Assembly (NCBI GenBank): GCA_018823835.1
Contig: JAHJHT010000009.1
Coordinates: 142,045 to 206,044 of the forward strand
Direction of reading: 5' to 3'
Origin: Alphaproteobacteria bacterium
Lineage (GTDB): Bacteria; Pseudomonadota; Alphaproteobacteria; Rhizobiales; Rhizobiaceae
DNA: 64,000 bases
The notes below the pieces were generated by a model. The model had not been told where the DNA came from. It did no database searches and saw only the letters and a program-made list of their open reading frames with translations. Every line of letters starts with the position of its first letter. Positions within the stretch are counted from its first letter, which is position 1. The translations under genes were made by a program, and so were the position numbers. Of this stretch, positions 42,946 through 52,202 are shown in pieces.

Positions 42946-43090
42946 CGGGATACATGGTGGGGCACTATGGATCTAACCGCGGGCATATAGCCCGGGGCCG
43001 ACCGTAGGCAGAATCGCACCGGCCAGCTCTTGGCCGGGCTCGTTCTCGCAGAGAATGGTTTTGCCCCGCGGTCCGCCGAAAGAGGTGGAT

Positions 43091-44056
43091 GTGCCACGCT
43101 TTACCGCCATTCTTCCGCTTTACAACAAGGCGTCGACGATCAATCGGGCGATCGCCTCCGTGCTGGCGCAGTCGGCCCGCGACGTGGAAGTGATCGTCGT
43201 CGATGACGGCAGCACGGATGGCAGCGCCGAGGCCATCGACAAGGTCCACCTCGCCGCGATCAGGCTGGTCAGGCAGGACAATGCCGGCCCGGGCAGGGCG
43301 CGCAATGCAGGGGCGGCCCTGGCGACCGCAGAACTGCTGGCCTTTCTCGACTGCGACGACGAATGGAAGCCAGGTTTCCTGGAAGCGGCCGATGCGGCCC
43401 TGACAGCCAACCCGGGTTGCGCGGCCTATGTGGCGGCCTACTCCTCGACGAAGAAGGAGATCCACGAGGATATCGTTCTGAGGATGATCCCGGAGAACGG
43501 GCCGCGCACGATCGACAGTTATGCGAGGCCGGTCGACATGAAGGCCTATGTCGACTGTTTCCATTCGAGCTCTACCGTGGTCCGGAGAGAGGTTTTCGAG
43601 CGCTATGGCGGCTACTACGATCGGGAGCGCTGCCTGTACGGTGAGGATTCCTATTTCTGGCTGCAGGTCGCTCTCGGCGAACAGGTCTATTTCGACCGTA
43701 CCGCCCTGACCTACTTTCACGTCGAGGACTCAGCGCTCGGCGTCAGCCAGAAGGGGCGGCATCCGCGCCGTCCCGCGCTCGTTCACCCCGAACCGCTGCG
43801 CAAGAGTTGCCCACCGGAACGGCTGGCGAAACTCGAGGCACTGCTGGCCTTTCTGCGCCTGATCGAGACGCAGAACCTGGTGGCGCAGGGCAAGTTCCAG
43901 GACATCGGCGGGCTGCGGCGCGCCTTTCCCTGGCCCTCCGGCGCGACGAGTCCGGTCATCGCGTTGCGCGAACTGCGTGTCAGTGCGCTCGGCCTCCTGA
44001 ATCGCAGCAAGTCGCGGCTTGCCGGCGGCGACGATCCGGCGGTGCAGAACAGGTGA
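43091..44056 (+). CDS. Family 2 glycosyltransferase (polysaccharide synthesis)
   Basis: 321 aa, GT-A fold: FTAILPLYNKASTINRAIASVLAQS at the N-terminus, VIVVDDGSTDGS binding UDP, FLDCDDEWKPGFLE (DxD metal site) and GEDSYFWLQVALG (catalytic base region). It should add one sugar to the lipid-linked repeat unit in the cytoplasm. The GTG at 43091 has GAGG five bases upstream and fits the family's N-terminus; an ATG at 43055 in frame is the alternative. First gene of a six-gene plus-strand operon. Confidence 0.88.
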   Translation: MPRFTAILPLYNKASTINRAIASVLAQSARDVEVIVVDDGSTDGSAEAIDKVHLAAIRLVRQDNAGPGRARNAGAALATAELLAFLDCDDEWKPGFLEAADAALTANPGCAAYVAAYSSTKKEIHEDIVLRMIPENGPRTIDSYARPVDMKAYVDCFHSSSTVVRREVFERYGGYYDRERCLYGEDSYFWLQVALGEQVYFDRTALTYFHVEDSALGVSQKGRHPRRPALVHPEPLRKSCPPERLAKLEALLAFLRLIETQNLVAQGKFQDIGGLRRAFPWPSGATSPVIALRELRVSALGLLNRSKSRLAGGDDPAVQNR

Positions 44057-44105
44057 AGCAAACAACGTCGGCACCGGTCGCGGGGGCGAGCGTAGGAACG
44101 ACGGA

Positions 44106-45389
44106 ATGAGTTTTTCGGCAGAAAGCCTGAACCGATGGTCTTCGACGAACGCGTCTCCTGCAGAGCGCGTCTCGGACATGGATTTCATCGTCAGGCTGTT
44201 CACTCTCGAGATGATCCTGGTGGTTGCCACGCAGAAGATCGCAGTGCCGATCGGCAGCGCGGAGACCAGTCAGGTGGCGTTGGCGCTGCTGATCCACGCC
44301 GGCGTGATCGGCATCCTCGCGATCAAGGGCCTGCTCAGGGCGAGCGTGCTCTCGCTGATCCTGTTCTGCGGCTTCACCTTCGTCACGGGCTTTACGGCCG
44401 TTGTTCTTGCCAGCGCCACCTACTCGCTGATGTCGCTCCTCCTCCTGATCATCATCTCGACCTTCTACGTGTTCCGGATCGAGCTGGACCGGGAGCACTA
44501 TTTGAAATGGCTGGCAAACTTCCAGCTCATCGCGGTGGCTGCCGGATCGCTGGTCTTCTTCAACTGGGCGACCCAATTGGTGGGTCTGGGGATCGTCGAC
44601 CTCAACTCGCTCATCCCGAAGCGGCTGCTCTATCTTCACTACAACTACATCCAGCCGATCCACTGGGGTTCGCCCTGGATGAAGCCGAACGCCGTCTTCT
44701 TCCTCGAGACGTCGCATATCTCCCAGTTCATCGCGATGGCGATCGTCATCGAGCTGACCTGCTTTTTCCGCCTCAGATACCTCGCCTTTTTCGGCGCGGC
44801 GCTGCTCTGCACCTTCGGCGGCACTGGCATGCTGACGCTGGCGCTCTCCATTCCCTTCGTGCTCGGCCGCATCCCGAAAGGCATCATTGTCGCCGGCATC
44901 GTGGCCTTGCCGATCGCCTATGGCGGGGCGAAAGCAATCGGCCTTACGCAGAACATCGAGGGCCGCGTCTCCGAGTTCGGGACGCGCGGCTCCAGCGGCG
45001 AAATGCGGTTCTCGCGTCCCGCCGAGGCGGTGGTCGATGCGCTGTTCGGCGAGGAGACCGACCTCTTCATAGGAAAGGGTGCGGGCGCCATGCCGAAGGG
45101 GCAGTCGCAACTGGGCGCGAACTTCGCGTGGGCACCCTATTCGAAGGTCTTCGTCGAGTACGGCATCGTGGCATTCGCCTGCTGGGCCCTGCTGATCATC
45201 ACGGCGATGTTCGGACACGGCGTGCCATTCGCCGTCTCGTGGGTCGTGTTCCTGCAGTACCAGTTCATGAACGGCTCGCTCAACGTGCCACTGCATACGA
45301 TCTACGCGGTGCTGCTTGCAGCCGGCGTGGTGATGGTCAAATCGCGCGCCCCGGCGCCGGTGCCGGCCGGCCCGGGGTCGGCCGCATGA
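44106..45389 (+). CDS. Probable polysaccharide polymerase (Wzy/O-antigen ligase-like membrane protein)
   Basis: 427 aa with ten or more hydrophobic helices (IVRLFTLEMILVVA, LALLIHAGVIGILAIKGLL, LMSLLLLIIISTFYVF and others). A longer periplasmic loop around residues 300-340 (GTRGSSGEMRFSRPAEAV ... GKGAGAMPKGQSQLG) resembles the loop of Wzy/ligase proteins. Sequence conservation in this group is low, so identity rests on topology and on its place between a GT2 and a flippase. It would polymerise repeat units in the periplasm. Confidence 0.7.
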   Translation: MSFSAESLNRWSSTNASPAERVSDMDFIVRLFTLEMILVVATQKIAVPIGSAETSQVALALLIHAGVIGILAIKGLLRASVLSLILFCGFTFVTGFTAVVLASATYSLMSLLLLIIISTFYVFRIELDREHYLKWLANFQLIAVAAGSLVFFNWATQLVGLGIVDLNSLIPKRLLYLHYNYIQPIHWGSPWMKPNAVFFLETSHISQFIAMAIVIELTCFFRLRYLAFFGAALLCTFGGTGMLTLALSIPFVLGRIPKGIIVAGIVALPIAYGGAKAIGLTQNIEGRVSEFGTRGSSGEMRFSRPAEAVVDALFGEETDLFIGKGAGAMPKGQSQLGANFAWAPYSKVFVEYGIVAFACWALLIITAMFGHGVPFAVSWVVFLQYQFMNGSLNVPLHTIYAVLLAAGVVMVKSRAPAPVPAGPGSAA

Positions 45390-45459
45390 CCCGAGGCGGT
45401 CCAATCACACACGCCGGGTCGCCGACCATCAGCCGCGCCGGTATGGGACGCAGCTCGCC

Positions 45460-46923
45460 ATGGCGCTGAAACGCCAGGTCTTCATCGGCTCGGCCTGGAG
45501 CCTGGTCGGAACCGCCGGTCAGCAGACCGTCGGGTTCATCCTCTTCGTCATGCTCGCGCGCATCCTGTCCCCGGCAGATTTCGGCGTCATGGCAATTGCA
45601 ATGATCGTTATCGACATCCTGGCGCTGATCGGCTGCCTCGGCCAGGTGCAGGCGCTGGTGCAGCGCGAGGAACTCGACGACGCGGCCGCCAGCACCAGCT
45701 TCTGGATGCTGCAGGGTTTCGGCCTGGCAATGACAGCTGCGGTCTATCTCTCGGCGCCACTCGTGGCCGACTTCTTTTCGACGCCAATGCTGGTGCCGGT
45801 GCTGCGACTCCTGGCACCCATTTGCCTGCTGCAGACACTGAGCGCCGTGCCCGAGGCCTGGTTGCGACGGTCATTCGGCTTCAAGTGGCTGGCGGCGCGC
45901 ACCGTGGCCGCGTCAACGCTCGGTGGCGTCGTCTCGGTCGGCATGGCGCTCTACGGCTTCGGCATCTACGCCATGGTCGCGCAGCGGCTCGTCGTCGCCC
46001 TCGTGCTCCTGGCAATGGTATGGTGGAATTCGACCTGGCGGCCGAAATGGCGCTGGTCGACCCCCGATGCGGTTTCGCTCGCGCGAGTAGGCTTGGACCT
46101 CAGCATGGTCGGCTTCCTGCAGATGGCGAATGTGCGCGTCATCGACGTTGCGATCGGCTACCTGTTCGGCCCCCAGGTTCTCGGCCAGTTGCGCATCGCG
46201 TGGAGGCTGTTCGATTTCATCATGGCGGTCGCTGTCCAGCCGATCGTCAATGTGTCGCTGAGCGCGTTGAGCCGGCTTCAGAACAACCCCGCGGCGCTGT
46301 CGAGCGCGACGATCCGCCTGATGAGCGTCTCGGGCACCGCGCTCTATCCCATCTTCTTCGGCATCGCGGTCGTCGCCCCCGATGTCGTGCCGACACTGTT
46401 CGGAGACAAATGGGACGATGCCATCCTGTTCATTCAGATACTCTCGCCGATCTCTGTCGCGGCGACGGTCAACTATTTCCTGGCTTCGTCCCTCACGGCT
46501 GCCGGTCGCACACGCTGGATCCTCTGGCAGGCGCTGGCGCAGGTCGTCCTGGCTGTGCTTCTCACCGTCGCGGCGGCTCCCTTCGGCGTGGTCCCCGCGC
46601 TGATCGCCAACGTCGTTCGCGCCAGCGTGATCGCCGTCGTGAACGTATGGCTCCTGAAGCTCGCGATCGGAACCGCGCCGATCGCGGTGGGGCGCGCCCT
46701 GATGCCGCCGCTGATTTCTGCCCTCGTCATGACCGCCGTCCTCGCCGCAGCGCGTCCGCTCCTTGTCGAGCTGACCGATGTCGCGCTGCTGCGTGCAATG
46801 GCGACCGCGGCGGTCGGCGCGGCGCTTTACGGCTTTCTCCTGTGGTTCTGCTTCCCGTCCTGGCGGCGAAACATGCACACGGAGATCAAGCCCCTCCTTG
46901 CCGGGAAGAGAGTATCGGGATGA
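45460..46923 (+). CDS. Oligosaccharide-lipid flippase (Wzx, MOP superfamily)
   Basis: 487 aa, about twelve to fourteen helices. The start (KRQVFIGSAWSLVGTAGQQTVGFILFVMLARILSPADFGVMAIA) is typical of Polysacc_synt flippases such as WzxC/ExoT. FGDKWDDAILFIQILSP is a further family motif. It moves undecaprenyl-linked repeats to the periplasm. The stop overlaps the pyruvyl transferase start. Confidence 0.9.
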   Translation: MALKRQVFIGSAWSLVGTAGQQTVGFILFVMLARILSPADFGVMAIAMIVIDILALIGCLGQVQALVQREELDDAAASTSFWMLQGFGLAMTAAVYLSAPLVADFFSTPMLVPVLRLLAPICLLQTLSAVPEAWLRRSFGFKWLAARTVAASTLGGVVSVGMALYGFGIYAMVAQRLVVALVLLAMVWWNSTWRPKWRWSTPDAVSLARVGLDLSMVGFLQMANVRVIDVAIGYLFGPQVLGQLRIAWRLFDFIMAVAVQPIVNVSLSALSRLQNNPAALSSATIRLMSVSGTALYPIFFGIAVVAPDVVPTLFGDKWDDAILFIQILSPISVAATVNYFLASSLTAAGRTRWILWQALAQVVLAVLLTVAAAPFGVVPALIANVVRASVIAVVNVWLLKLAIGTAPIAVGRALMPPLISALVMTAVLAAARPLLVELTDVALLRAMATAAVGAALYGFLLWFCFPSWRRNMHTEIKPLLAGKRVSG

Positions 46924-47984
46924 AGCTTCACTATTTCCACTCGCCGCACGGAAACTTCGGCGACGATCTCAACGGTTGGCTCTGGCCGAAGCTGCTGCCT
47001 GGATTGTGGGACGAGGGCGAGGACGACATCACCTTCGTCGGCGTCGGCACGATCCTGAACAGGCTGATTCCGCCTTCCCGGGTCAAGATCGTGTTCGGTT
47101 CCGGCGTTGGCTACTCGCCGCTTCCAGCAGGTCTCGACGACGGATCCTGGCATTTTCTCGCCGTGCGCGGACCGCTCTCGGCGCGCGCCGCAGGCCTGCC
47201 GCCGGAGAAGGTCATCACCGACGGGGCCATATTGCTGGCCGAGATCGACGGTTTGACCAAGCCGTTGGATCAACGCACGGGCGGCGTCGTGTTCATCCCG
47301 CATGTCTCATCGACCGAGACCGGTGCATGGGAGGCGATCTGCGAGCGGCTCGGCATCACCTACATCGACCCAAGATGGGATTTTCACGATGTTTTCCGGC
47401 TGATCGGCAACGCCCGGCTGGCGCTGACCGAGGCGATGCACGGGGCCATCGTCGCCGATACGTTGCGTGTCCCCTTCGTGCCGCTCGTGACGTCGCGCGA
47501 GATCAGTTCGTTCAAGTGGATGGACTGGGCGCTGTCGATGGACATTCCCTATCGGCCGATCCGTCTGCCGCACAGTTCGCTGCTCGATTCCGCACGCGAC
47601 CGGATGGTCGCATCAATGGGGCACGGACATCTGCATCGGGCGGTCTTCGATCAGACGCCAGACGCGGCAGAGACGTTGGCGGACGAAATGCTGCATCAGC
47701 TTGCCAGGAGTGCCGAGCATGAGAGCTCGGCACTCGGACAATTTGTCAGCCGGAACAGCAAGCGGGCCTGGCGCCGGCTGGTGAAGCCTGCCGCGTCCAA
47801 GGCCTCCGGCGGCCTCCTGAGGTCGCTCGATCGACGCCTTCTGGACACGTGCACCGAGGCTGTTCGCAATGCGATGCAGGCCCCGAGCTTTCTCAGCGAC
47901 GATCGCGTCTTTGCCGACCGGCGTGGCCGGATGGTCGAGAAACTGGCTGCGGTGCGGCAACTGGCCGGGCGGGTCGATGCATAG
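46920..47984 (+). CDS. Polysaccharide pyruvyl transferase (ExoV-like)
   Basis: 354 aa. The first 220 residues match the pyruvyl transferase family (PF04230): HSPHGNFGDDLNGWLWPKLLPG, VGVGTILNRLIPP, FGSGVGYSP, VRGPLSARAAGLP, and TEAMHGAIVADTLRVPFVPL. It should add ketal pyruvate from PEP to a sugar, giving an acidic polymer. The C-terminal about 110 residues are Ala/Arg-rich and less conserved. Overlaps the flippase by four bases. ExoV does this in succinoglycan synthesis. Confidence 0.85.
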   Translation: MKLHYFHSPHGNFGDDLNGWLWPKLLPGLWDEGEDDITFVGVGTILNRLIPPSRVKIVFGSGVGYSPLPAGLDDGSWHFLAVRGPLSARAAGLPPEKVITDGAILLAEIDGLTKPLDQRTGGVVFIPHVSSTETGAWEAICERLGITYIDPRWDFHDVFRLIGNARLALTEAMHGAIVADTLRVPFVPLVTSREISSFKWMDWALSMDIPYRPIRLPHSSLLDSARDRMVASMGHGHLHRAVFDQTPDAAETLADEMLHQLARSAEHESSALGQFVSRNSKRAWRRLVKPAASKASGGLLRSLDRRLLDTCTEAVRNAMQAPSFLSDDRVFADRRGRMVEKLAAVRQLAGRVDA

Positions 47985-48005
47985 GCTGGCGGAGGAAATG
48001 CTGGC

Positions 48006-49025
48006 GTGACGCTGCTCGGTAACCTCAACCTCGCTGTGATCGGCTGCGGCGCCATCGCCGATTCCTATTATTTTCCCGTCCTTGGAAAGGACGCGGCGAC
48101 CCGCGACAAGGTCTGGTTGGTCGAACCGTCTCAACAGAGACGCGAGAAGGCGGCCGAGGATTTCGGCTTCCGGCGCGACCAGCTGGTCGGCGACATCGCC
48201 GATCTGCCGGAGAGCGTAAGTGCTGCCGTCAACGCGACGCCCAGCCACCTGCATGTCGCGACGACCCTGCCGCTGATCGAGCGCGGCGTCAGCGTGATCG
48301 TCGAGAAGCCGCTCGCCGAGACAGCCGAGGATGCCAGGCAACTGGTGGCGGCAGCGGCCGGCCGCTGCGTGCTGACGGCCAACCACTATCGGCGCTTCTG
48401 CCCGTCCTATGCACTGGCGCGCGAGATGATCCGCCGCGGCGATCTCGGCGAGATCACACGCATAAGGTGGGCGGAGGGCCAAAAATTCGAGTGGCCGACG
48501 GCATCCGGCTTCTATTTCAGGCGACCGTGGAAGGATGGCCGGCCGCGCGGCGTGCTGCTCGACATCGGCGTGCATGTGCTCGACATGGTTTCATGGTGGC
48601 TGGATGCAGCGCCCGAGGTAATGTCGGCGACGATGGACGGGTTCGGCGGGCCGGAATGCTTCACCCGCGCGGAGCTGGCGTTCGGGGATACAAAGCTCGA
48701 CCTCGAGGTCAGCTTTCACTCCAAGCTCGCCAACGGTTTCCTGGTCGAGGGAACGCGGGGCGCGCTGCGTGGGTCGGTGACCGATTTCACCGGTATCGAG
48801 ACGCGCCAGGGCACGTCCGCGTGGCAGGCGAAACGCGGACCGGGCAAGGCCGGCTGGACCGACTTTGCCGAAACGCTGCTTGCGAACTTTGCCGCCGCGG
48901 TCGAAGGGCGCGAGGAACTGCTGATCGAGCCTGAAAGCGTGGTGACACCGCTCGCCGGCATCGATGCGCTCTATGCGGCGGCCGAAAGCCCGTTGCCGAG
49001 CTACTACCGGGAGTGGGCGTCATGA
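48006..49025 (+). CDS. Gfo/Idh/MocA-family sugar oxidoreductase
   Basis: 339 aa. NLAVIGCGAIADSYYFPVL is the Rossmann loop, VNATPSHLHVATTLPLIERGVSVIVEKPLAET contains the family EKP motif, and GVLLDIGVHVLDMVSWWL holds the catalytic His region. It likely oxidises or reduces a nucleotide sugar for the polymer; the substrate is unknown. The start is GTG. Its stop overlaps the next gene, an SDR, suggesting sequential steps. Confidence 0.88.
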   Translation: MTLLGNLNLAVIGCGAIADSYYFPVLGKDAATRDKVWLVEPSQQRREKAAEDFGFRRDQLVGDIADLPESVSAAVNATPSHLHVATTLPLIERGVSVIVEKPLAETAEDARQLVAAAAGRCVLTANHYRRFCPSYALAREMIRRGDLGEITRIRWAEGQKFEWPTASGFYFRRPWKDGRPRGVLLDIGVHVLDMVSWWLDAAPEVMSATMDGFGGPECFTRAELAFGDTKLDLEVSFHSKLANGFLVEGTRGALRGSVTDFTGIETRQGTSAWQAKRGPGKAGWTDFAETLLANFAAAVEGREELLIEPESVVTPLAGIDALYAAAESPLPSYYREWAS

Positions 49026-50077
49026 CGAAGCCCGTGGTGCTGATCACCGGAGCCGGCGGCTTCATCGGCGGCTGGGTAGCAGAAGCGCTTCATCTTGCGG
49101 GCTGGGACGTCAGGGCCGGCATCAGCCGCTGGACGAGTGCCGCGCGCATTGCGCGGTTTCCGCTGCAGATCGTCCCGTGCAACGTGATGGAGAAGGACTC
49201 GCTCGACGAGGCGCTGCAGGGAGTCGAGGTGGTCGTTCATTGCGCGCGCGGGCCGGAGGAAGACGACGCGGTGACCAAGGCCGGTACGCGGCTGCTGATT
49301 GACCGGGCGAAGCTTGCCGGCGTTGCGAGGCTGATCTTCACCAGTTCGGTCGCCGTCTATGGCGAGGCAACGGGTCTGATCGAGGAGGACACGCCTGCGG
49401 TCGGCCCGGTCAGCATCTACGGCCAGAGCAAGCGCAGCGCCGAGGCGCTTTGCGAGGAACTGGCGACCGACGATTTTCCGATCGTCGGCATCCGCCCGAC
49501 GCTCGTCTACGGACCATTCTCGCAGCAATGGAGCCAACCTTTCATCGCTCGCTTCGCCTCGGGCCGCTGGGCGGCACTTGGGGCCAGGGGCGAGGGACTG
49601 TGCAATCTCGTCTATGTCGGCGACCTCGTGCGGATGATCCGCCACATGATCGAGACCGACACGGGACGCTTCGCGCTGTTCAACGGCAACGGGCCGGAAG
49701 TGCCGACGTGGAACTCCTATCTCGAGCGCTTCAACGCGGCGCTCGGCTTTCCGCCGCTGGCGCCGCCGGACCGCTCACTCGGCCTGAAGGTGGCGGTGCG
49801 ACGGCCGGTGAGGAAACTCGGAAAGTACATGCTGGCGCATCACCGCGGGTTGCTGGTGGCGGCCGCGGCTAGGAGCGCTGGGCTGAAGTCGGCGATGAAG
49901 AAGGCCGAGGAGGATCTTCGCCTGCGGCCGAACGACGACGAGATGGCGCGCTTTGCGACCGACGTCACCTACTCAATGGAGCGTGCCGCGCTGGCCGGCT
50001 TCGTTCCCTCCACCAGCGTTGACGACGGCATCGCGATGACCGCCGAATGGGCGCGCGACATAGGGCTGGTGCGCTGA
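49022..50077 (+). CDS. NAD-dependent epimerase/dehydratase (extended SDR)
   Basis: 351 aa. VLITGAGGFIGGWVAEAL is the NAD(P) loop, TSSVAVYGE and YGQSKRSAEAL give the catalytic Ser/Tyr-xxx-Lys, and RPTLVYGP follows as in NDP-sugar epimerases. The C-terminal about 110 residues are longer than usual and Arg/Lys-rich. It probably modifies a nucleotide sugar with the preceding oxidoreductase. It ends the plus-strand operon and converges with the GH26 gene. Confidence 0.87.
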   Translation: MTKPVVLITGAGGFIGGWVAEALHLAGWDVRAGISRWTSAARIARFPLQIVPCNVMEKDSLDEALQGVEVVVHCARGPEEDDAVTKAGTRLLIDRAKLAGVARLIFTSSVAVYGEATGLIEEDTPAVGPVSIYGQSKRSAEALCEELATDDFPIVGIRPTLVYGPFSQQWSQPFIARFASGRWAALGARGEGLCNLVYVGDLVRMIRHMIETDTGRFALFNGNGPEVPTWNSYLERFNAALGFPPLAPPDRSLGLKVAVRRPVRKLGKYMLAHHRGLLVAAAARSAGLKSAMKKAEEDLRLRPNDDEMARFATDVTYSMERAALAGFVPSTSVDDGIAMTAEWARDIGLVR

Positions 50078-50083
50078 AGAAAT

Positions 50084-50121
50084 GCGGCTGCCGTTCAGTT
50101 GCCTGAATGAACGGCAGCCGC
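50084..50121. terminator. Bidirectional hairpin between SDR and GH26 genes
   Basis: GCGGCTGCCGTTCA and TGAACGGCAGCCGC are a perfect 14-bp inverted repeat with a 10-nt loop. It follows the SDR stop by 6 bp and overlaps the last codons of the converging GH26 gene. There is no T-run. Confidence 0.6.
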
Positions 50122-51060
50122 CCCGAACCGCCGCTGAAACATTTCAGCGGCGGCCGGGAACTGGAAATCTGACATGCGGGCGTTGTAGTCCGAGGCGCGG
50201 ACGTCCCAGTAGCTCTGGTAGAGGGGCTTCGCCTCCTCGAACCAGTCGGCCATGCCGGCGATGAAGACCGGATCGTCGCCGACGCCGTGGCCACCCGGCT
50301 TGTCGCCGACACCCCACTCCGGATAGGAGGTCGGCTTGCCGCGCTCACGCGCGAAGTCGCGATGCCACTTCAGGCCGAAGGGCTGCTCGAGGTAGTTGCG
50401 AAAGCGTTCAGCCGGATCTGCGTCGGGGTCGTTCCACTCCTCGGCATAGACGTCCATGCCGATGACATCGACAACGTCGTCGCCCGGATAGGCTTCGGTC
50501 GGGTCCATGGCATGGCGGCCATGGTTGGGGCACCATTCGAACAGGAAAGCCTGGCCGGGGACGCTGCGCATCGTCTCGACGATACGGCGGAAGTAGAGCT
50601 TGTAGGCTTCAGGATCCTTTGAAGCAGCCCAGGGGACCCAGTCTCCGTTGAACTCCCATCCAATGCGCACGATGGCGTCCTGCTGGCCGTACCTGACCAG
50701 GGCCCTGGCGGTATCGAGAAAGACCTGGTCGTAGGCGCCGTCCGCGCCCTCGCGCAGCGTCGAGCCGCCGCCGCGCGGCAGCATCGGCACCGAGAGCGTC
50801 AGTGCTATGCCGGAACCGCTCCAGCACTTGACGATCCAGGGGATCGAGCGGCGCATCTCGCGCCAGCTTTCTGCATTCAGCGCGTCGACGGTGCGCTCGG
50901 CCTTGCGCCCGATGAAGGTCTCGAACTCGGCCATAGCCTTGCGGCCGTCGCAGCCCGGCCCGCGATAGGCGCCGATCTCGGTCGCGCCGGCCGTGCCGGT
51001 GAGGCAAAGCGCGGTAGCGAGCACGGCGACGGGCAGGGTAGCGACTGCGGGCAACCTCAT
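50095..51060 (-). CDS. Secreted GH26-like endoglycanase
   Basis: 321 aa. A signal peptide is visible at residues 1-26 (AVLATALCLTGTAGA). The catalytic domain has IVRIGWEFNGDWVPW (acid/base Glu) and TSYPEWGVGDK (nucleophile Glu), with FEWCPNHGRHAMD between, the GH26 arrangement. GH26 enzymes cut beta-mannans or related beta-glycans. Here it may trim or release the locus's own polymer in the periplasm or medium (inference). It overlaps a GT2 gene immediately upstream by ATGA, so synthesis and cleavage enzymes are coupled. Confidence 0.8.
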   Translation of the reverse strand: MRLPAVATLPVAVLATALCLTGTAGATEIGAYRGPGCDGRKAMAEFETFIGRKAERTVDALNAESWREMRRSIPWIVKCWSGSGIALTLSVPMLPRGGGSTLREGADGAYDQVFLDTARALVRYGQQDAIVRIGWEFNGDWVPWAASKDPEAYKLYFRRIVETMRSVPGQAFLFEWCPNHGRHAMDPTEAYPGDDVVDVIGMDVYAEEWNDPDADPAERFRNYLEQPFGLKWHRDFARERGKPTSYPEWGVGDKPGGHGVGDDPVFIAGMADWFEEAKPLYQSYWDVRASDYNARMSDFQFPAAAEMFQRRFGAAAVHSGN

Positions 51061-51977
51061 TTCCAGACCGCTCCCCCGCAGCTTTCGATATAGCTGATGG
51101 CCGGCCGGCCGATCGGCTTGCGGCGACCGGGATGCTCGCGCGCCCATTTCAGGAAATTGCCGAAGGAGCGGAAGACGTTCACGTTGCCGCGGTTGAGGTA
51201 GAAGACGTAGGCCGAGAACAGCACGAAGTTCAGCGGCAGATAGATGGCCGGCAGGTATTTGAACGAGATGATGAGCTTGTTGGTCAGCCGCATCTCCTCG
51301 ACTTCCTTTTTCGGCTTGCGGCCGGCCGGGTCGTTGTGCTCGACCACCCAGCAGCCGGGCTCGTAGTAGATCTCGTAGCCGGCATCGACGATGCGGTAGG
51401 CGTAGTCGATCTCCTCCAGCCCGTAGAAAAAATCCTCCGACATCGGGCCGACCGCCTCCCAGGCGGCGCGGCGCAGGGCGAAGCCGTTGCCCTGGAAGCG
51501 GAAGGTCTTGAACGGCTTGTCCTTGGGCAGCGACTTGTCGGTATGCGGGAAGGAGGCGCGAGGCGTGTCGCCGCTGTCATGGTCGATGTGACGAGCCGTG
51601 ACGATGGCGACGTTCGGGTTGGCGGCGAAGGCGGCCTCGTAGCGGTCAAGGACGCCCTCGGGGTTGAGGAAGGCGTCGTCGTCGACGAACAGGATATAGT
51701 CGCCGCGCGCCGCGTTGGCGCCGTCATTGCGCGCCGAGACGCCTTTGTTGAAGCCCAGCTTGACGTATTGCCAGCGGGAAAAGGGTTTCAGGAAACCCGA
51801 CCGGTCGGTTTCGTCCGGGTTGTTGTCGACCAGCACGAACTCGACGTCGTCGCGCCCTGCGACGCGTGCCGCCTGGGCGATCGTCTGCGGCACGAGATGA
51901 TCGCGCGCGAAGGTGACCATGACGATGGAAAAGAGGGGCTTTGCGAAACCCTCTTCTGGCGCGGTTCGTATCTGCAT
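51057..51977 (-). CDS. Family 2 glycosyltransferase with C-terminal membrane segment
   Basis: 306 aa. FSIVMVTFARDHLVPQTI, FVLVDNNPDE, NKGVSARNDGANAARGDYILFVDDDAFLNPEG (DDD metal site) and EDFFYGLEEIDYAYR are rhamnosyl-transferase-like GT2 motifs. A hydrophobic stretch (YLPAIYLPLNFVLFSAYVFYL) near residue 250 may attach it to the membrane. The ATG at 51977 is chosen, the frame is open to 52079, and no start has a strong ribosome site. It precedes and overlaps the GH26 gene. Confidence 0.85.
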   Translation of the reverse strand: MQIRTAPEEGFAKPLFSIVMVTFARDHLVPQTIAQAARVAGRDDVEFVLVDNNPDETDRSGFLKPFSRWQYVKLGFNKGVSARNDGANAARGDYILFVDDDAFLNPEGVLDRYEAAFAANPNVAIVTARHIDHDSGDTPRASFPHTDKSLPKDKPFKTFRFQGNGFALRRAAWEAVGPMSEDFFYGLEEIDYAYRIVDAGYEIYYEPGCWVVEHNDPAGRKPKKEVEEMRLTNKLIISFKYLPAIYLPLNFVLFSAYVFYLNRGNVNVFRSFGNFLKWAREHPGRRKPIGRPAISYIESCGGAVWK

Positions 51978-52202
51978 CGGGAGCAGGGTTCCCTGTGTTG
52001 CGTTCGGTGCCGACGAGTGGAGGCGCGGTGCGATTTCGGGCGGGTTCAGCGACGTGTCTGGCGAAGCTGTTCCCTTCAAACGGGTGGCTTTTTCCTTGTG
52101 CGACTGTTAGTTAATTGGCCGATCTCGCTGTAGTTCGCAGTAATTCTTCAAGGGGAGTTAACCGCGGTTCTGTAGCTTACGGTTTGGGCGGAAGGGGCAC
52201 CA

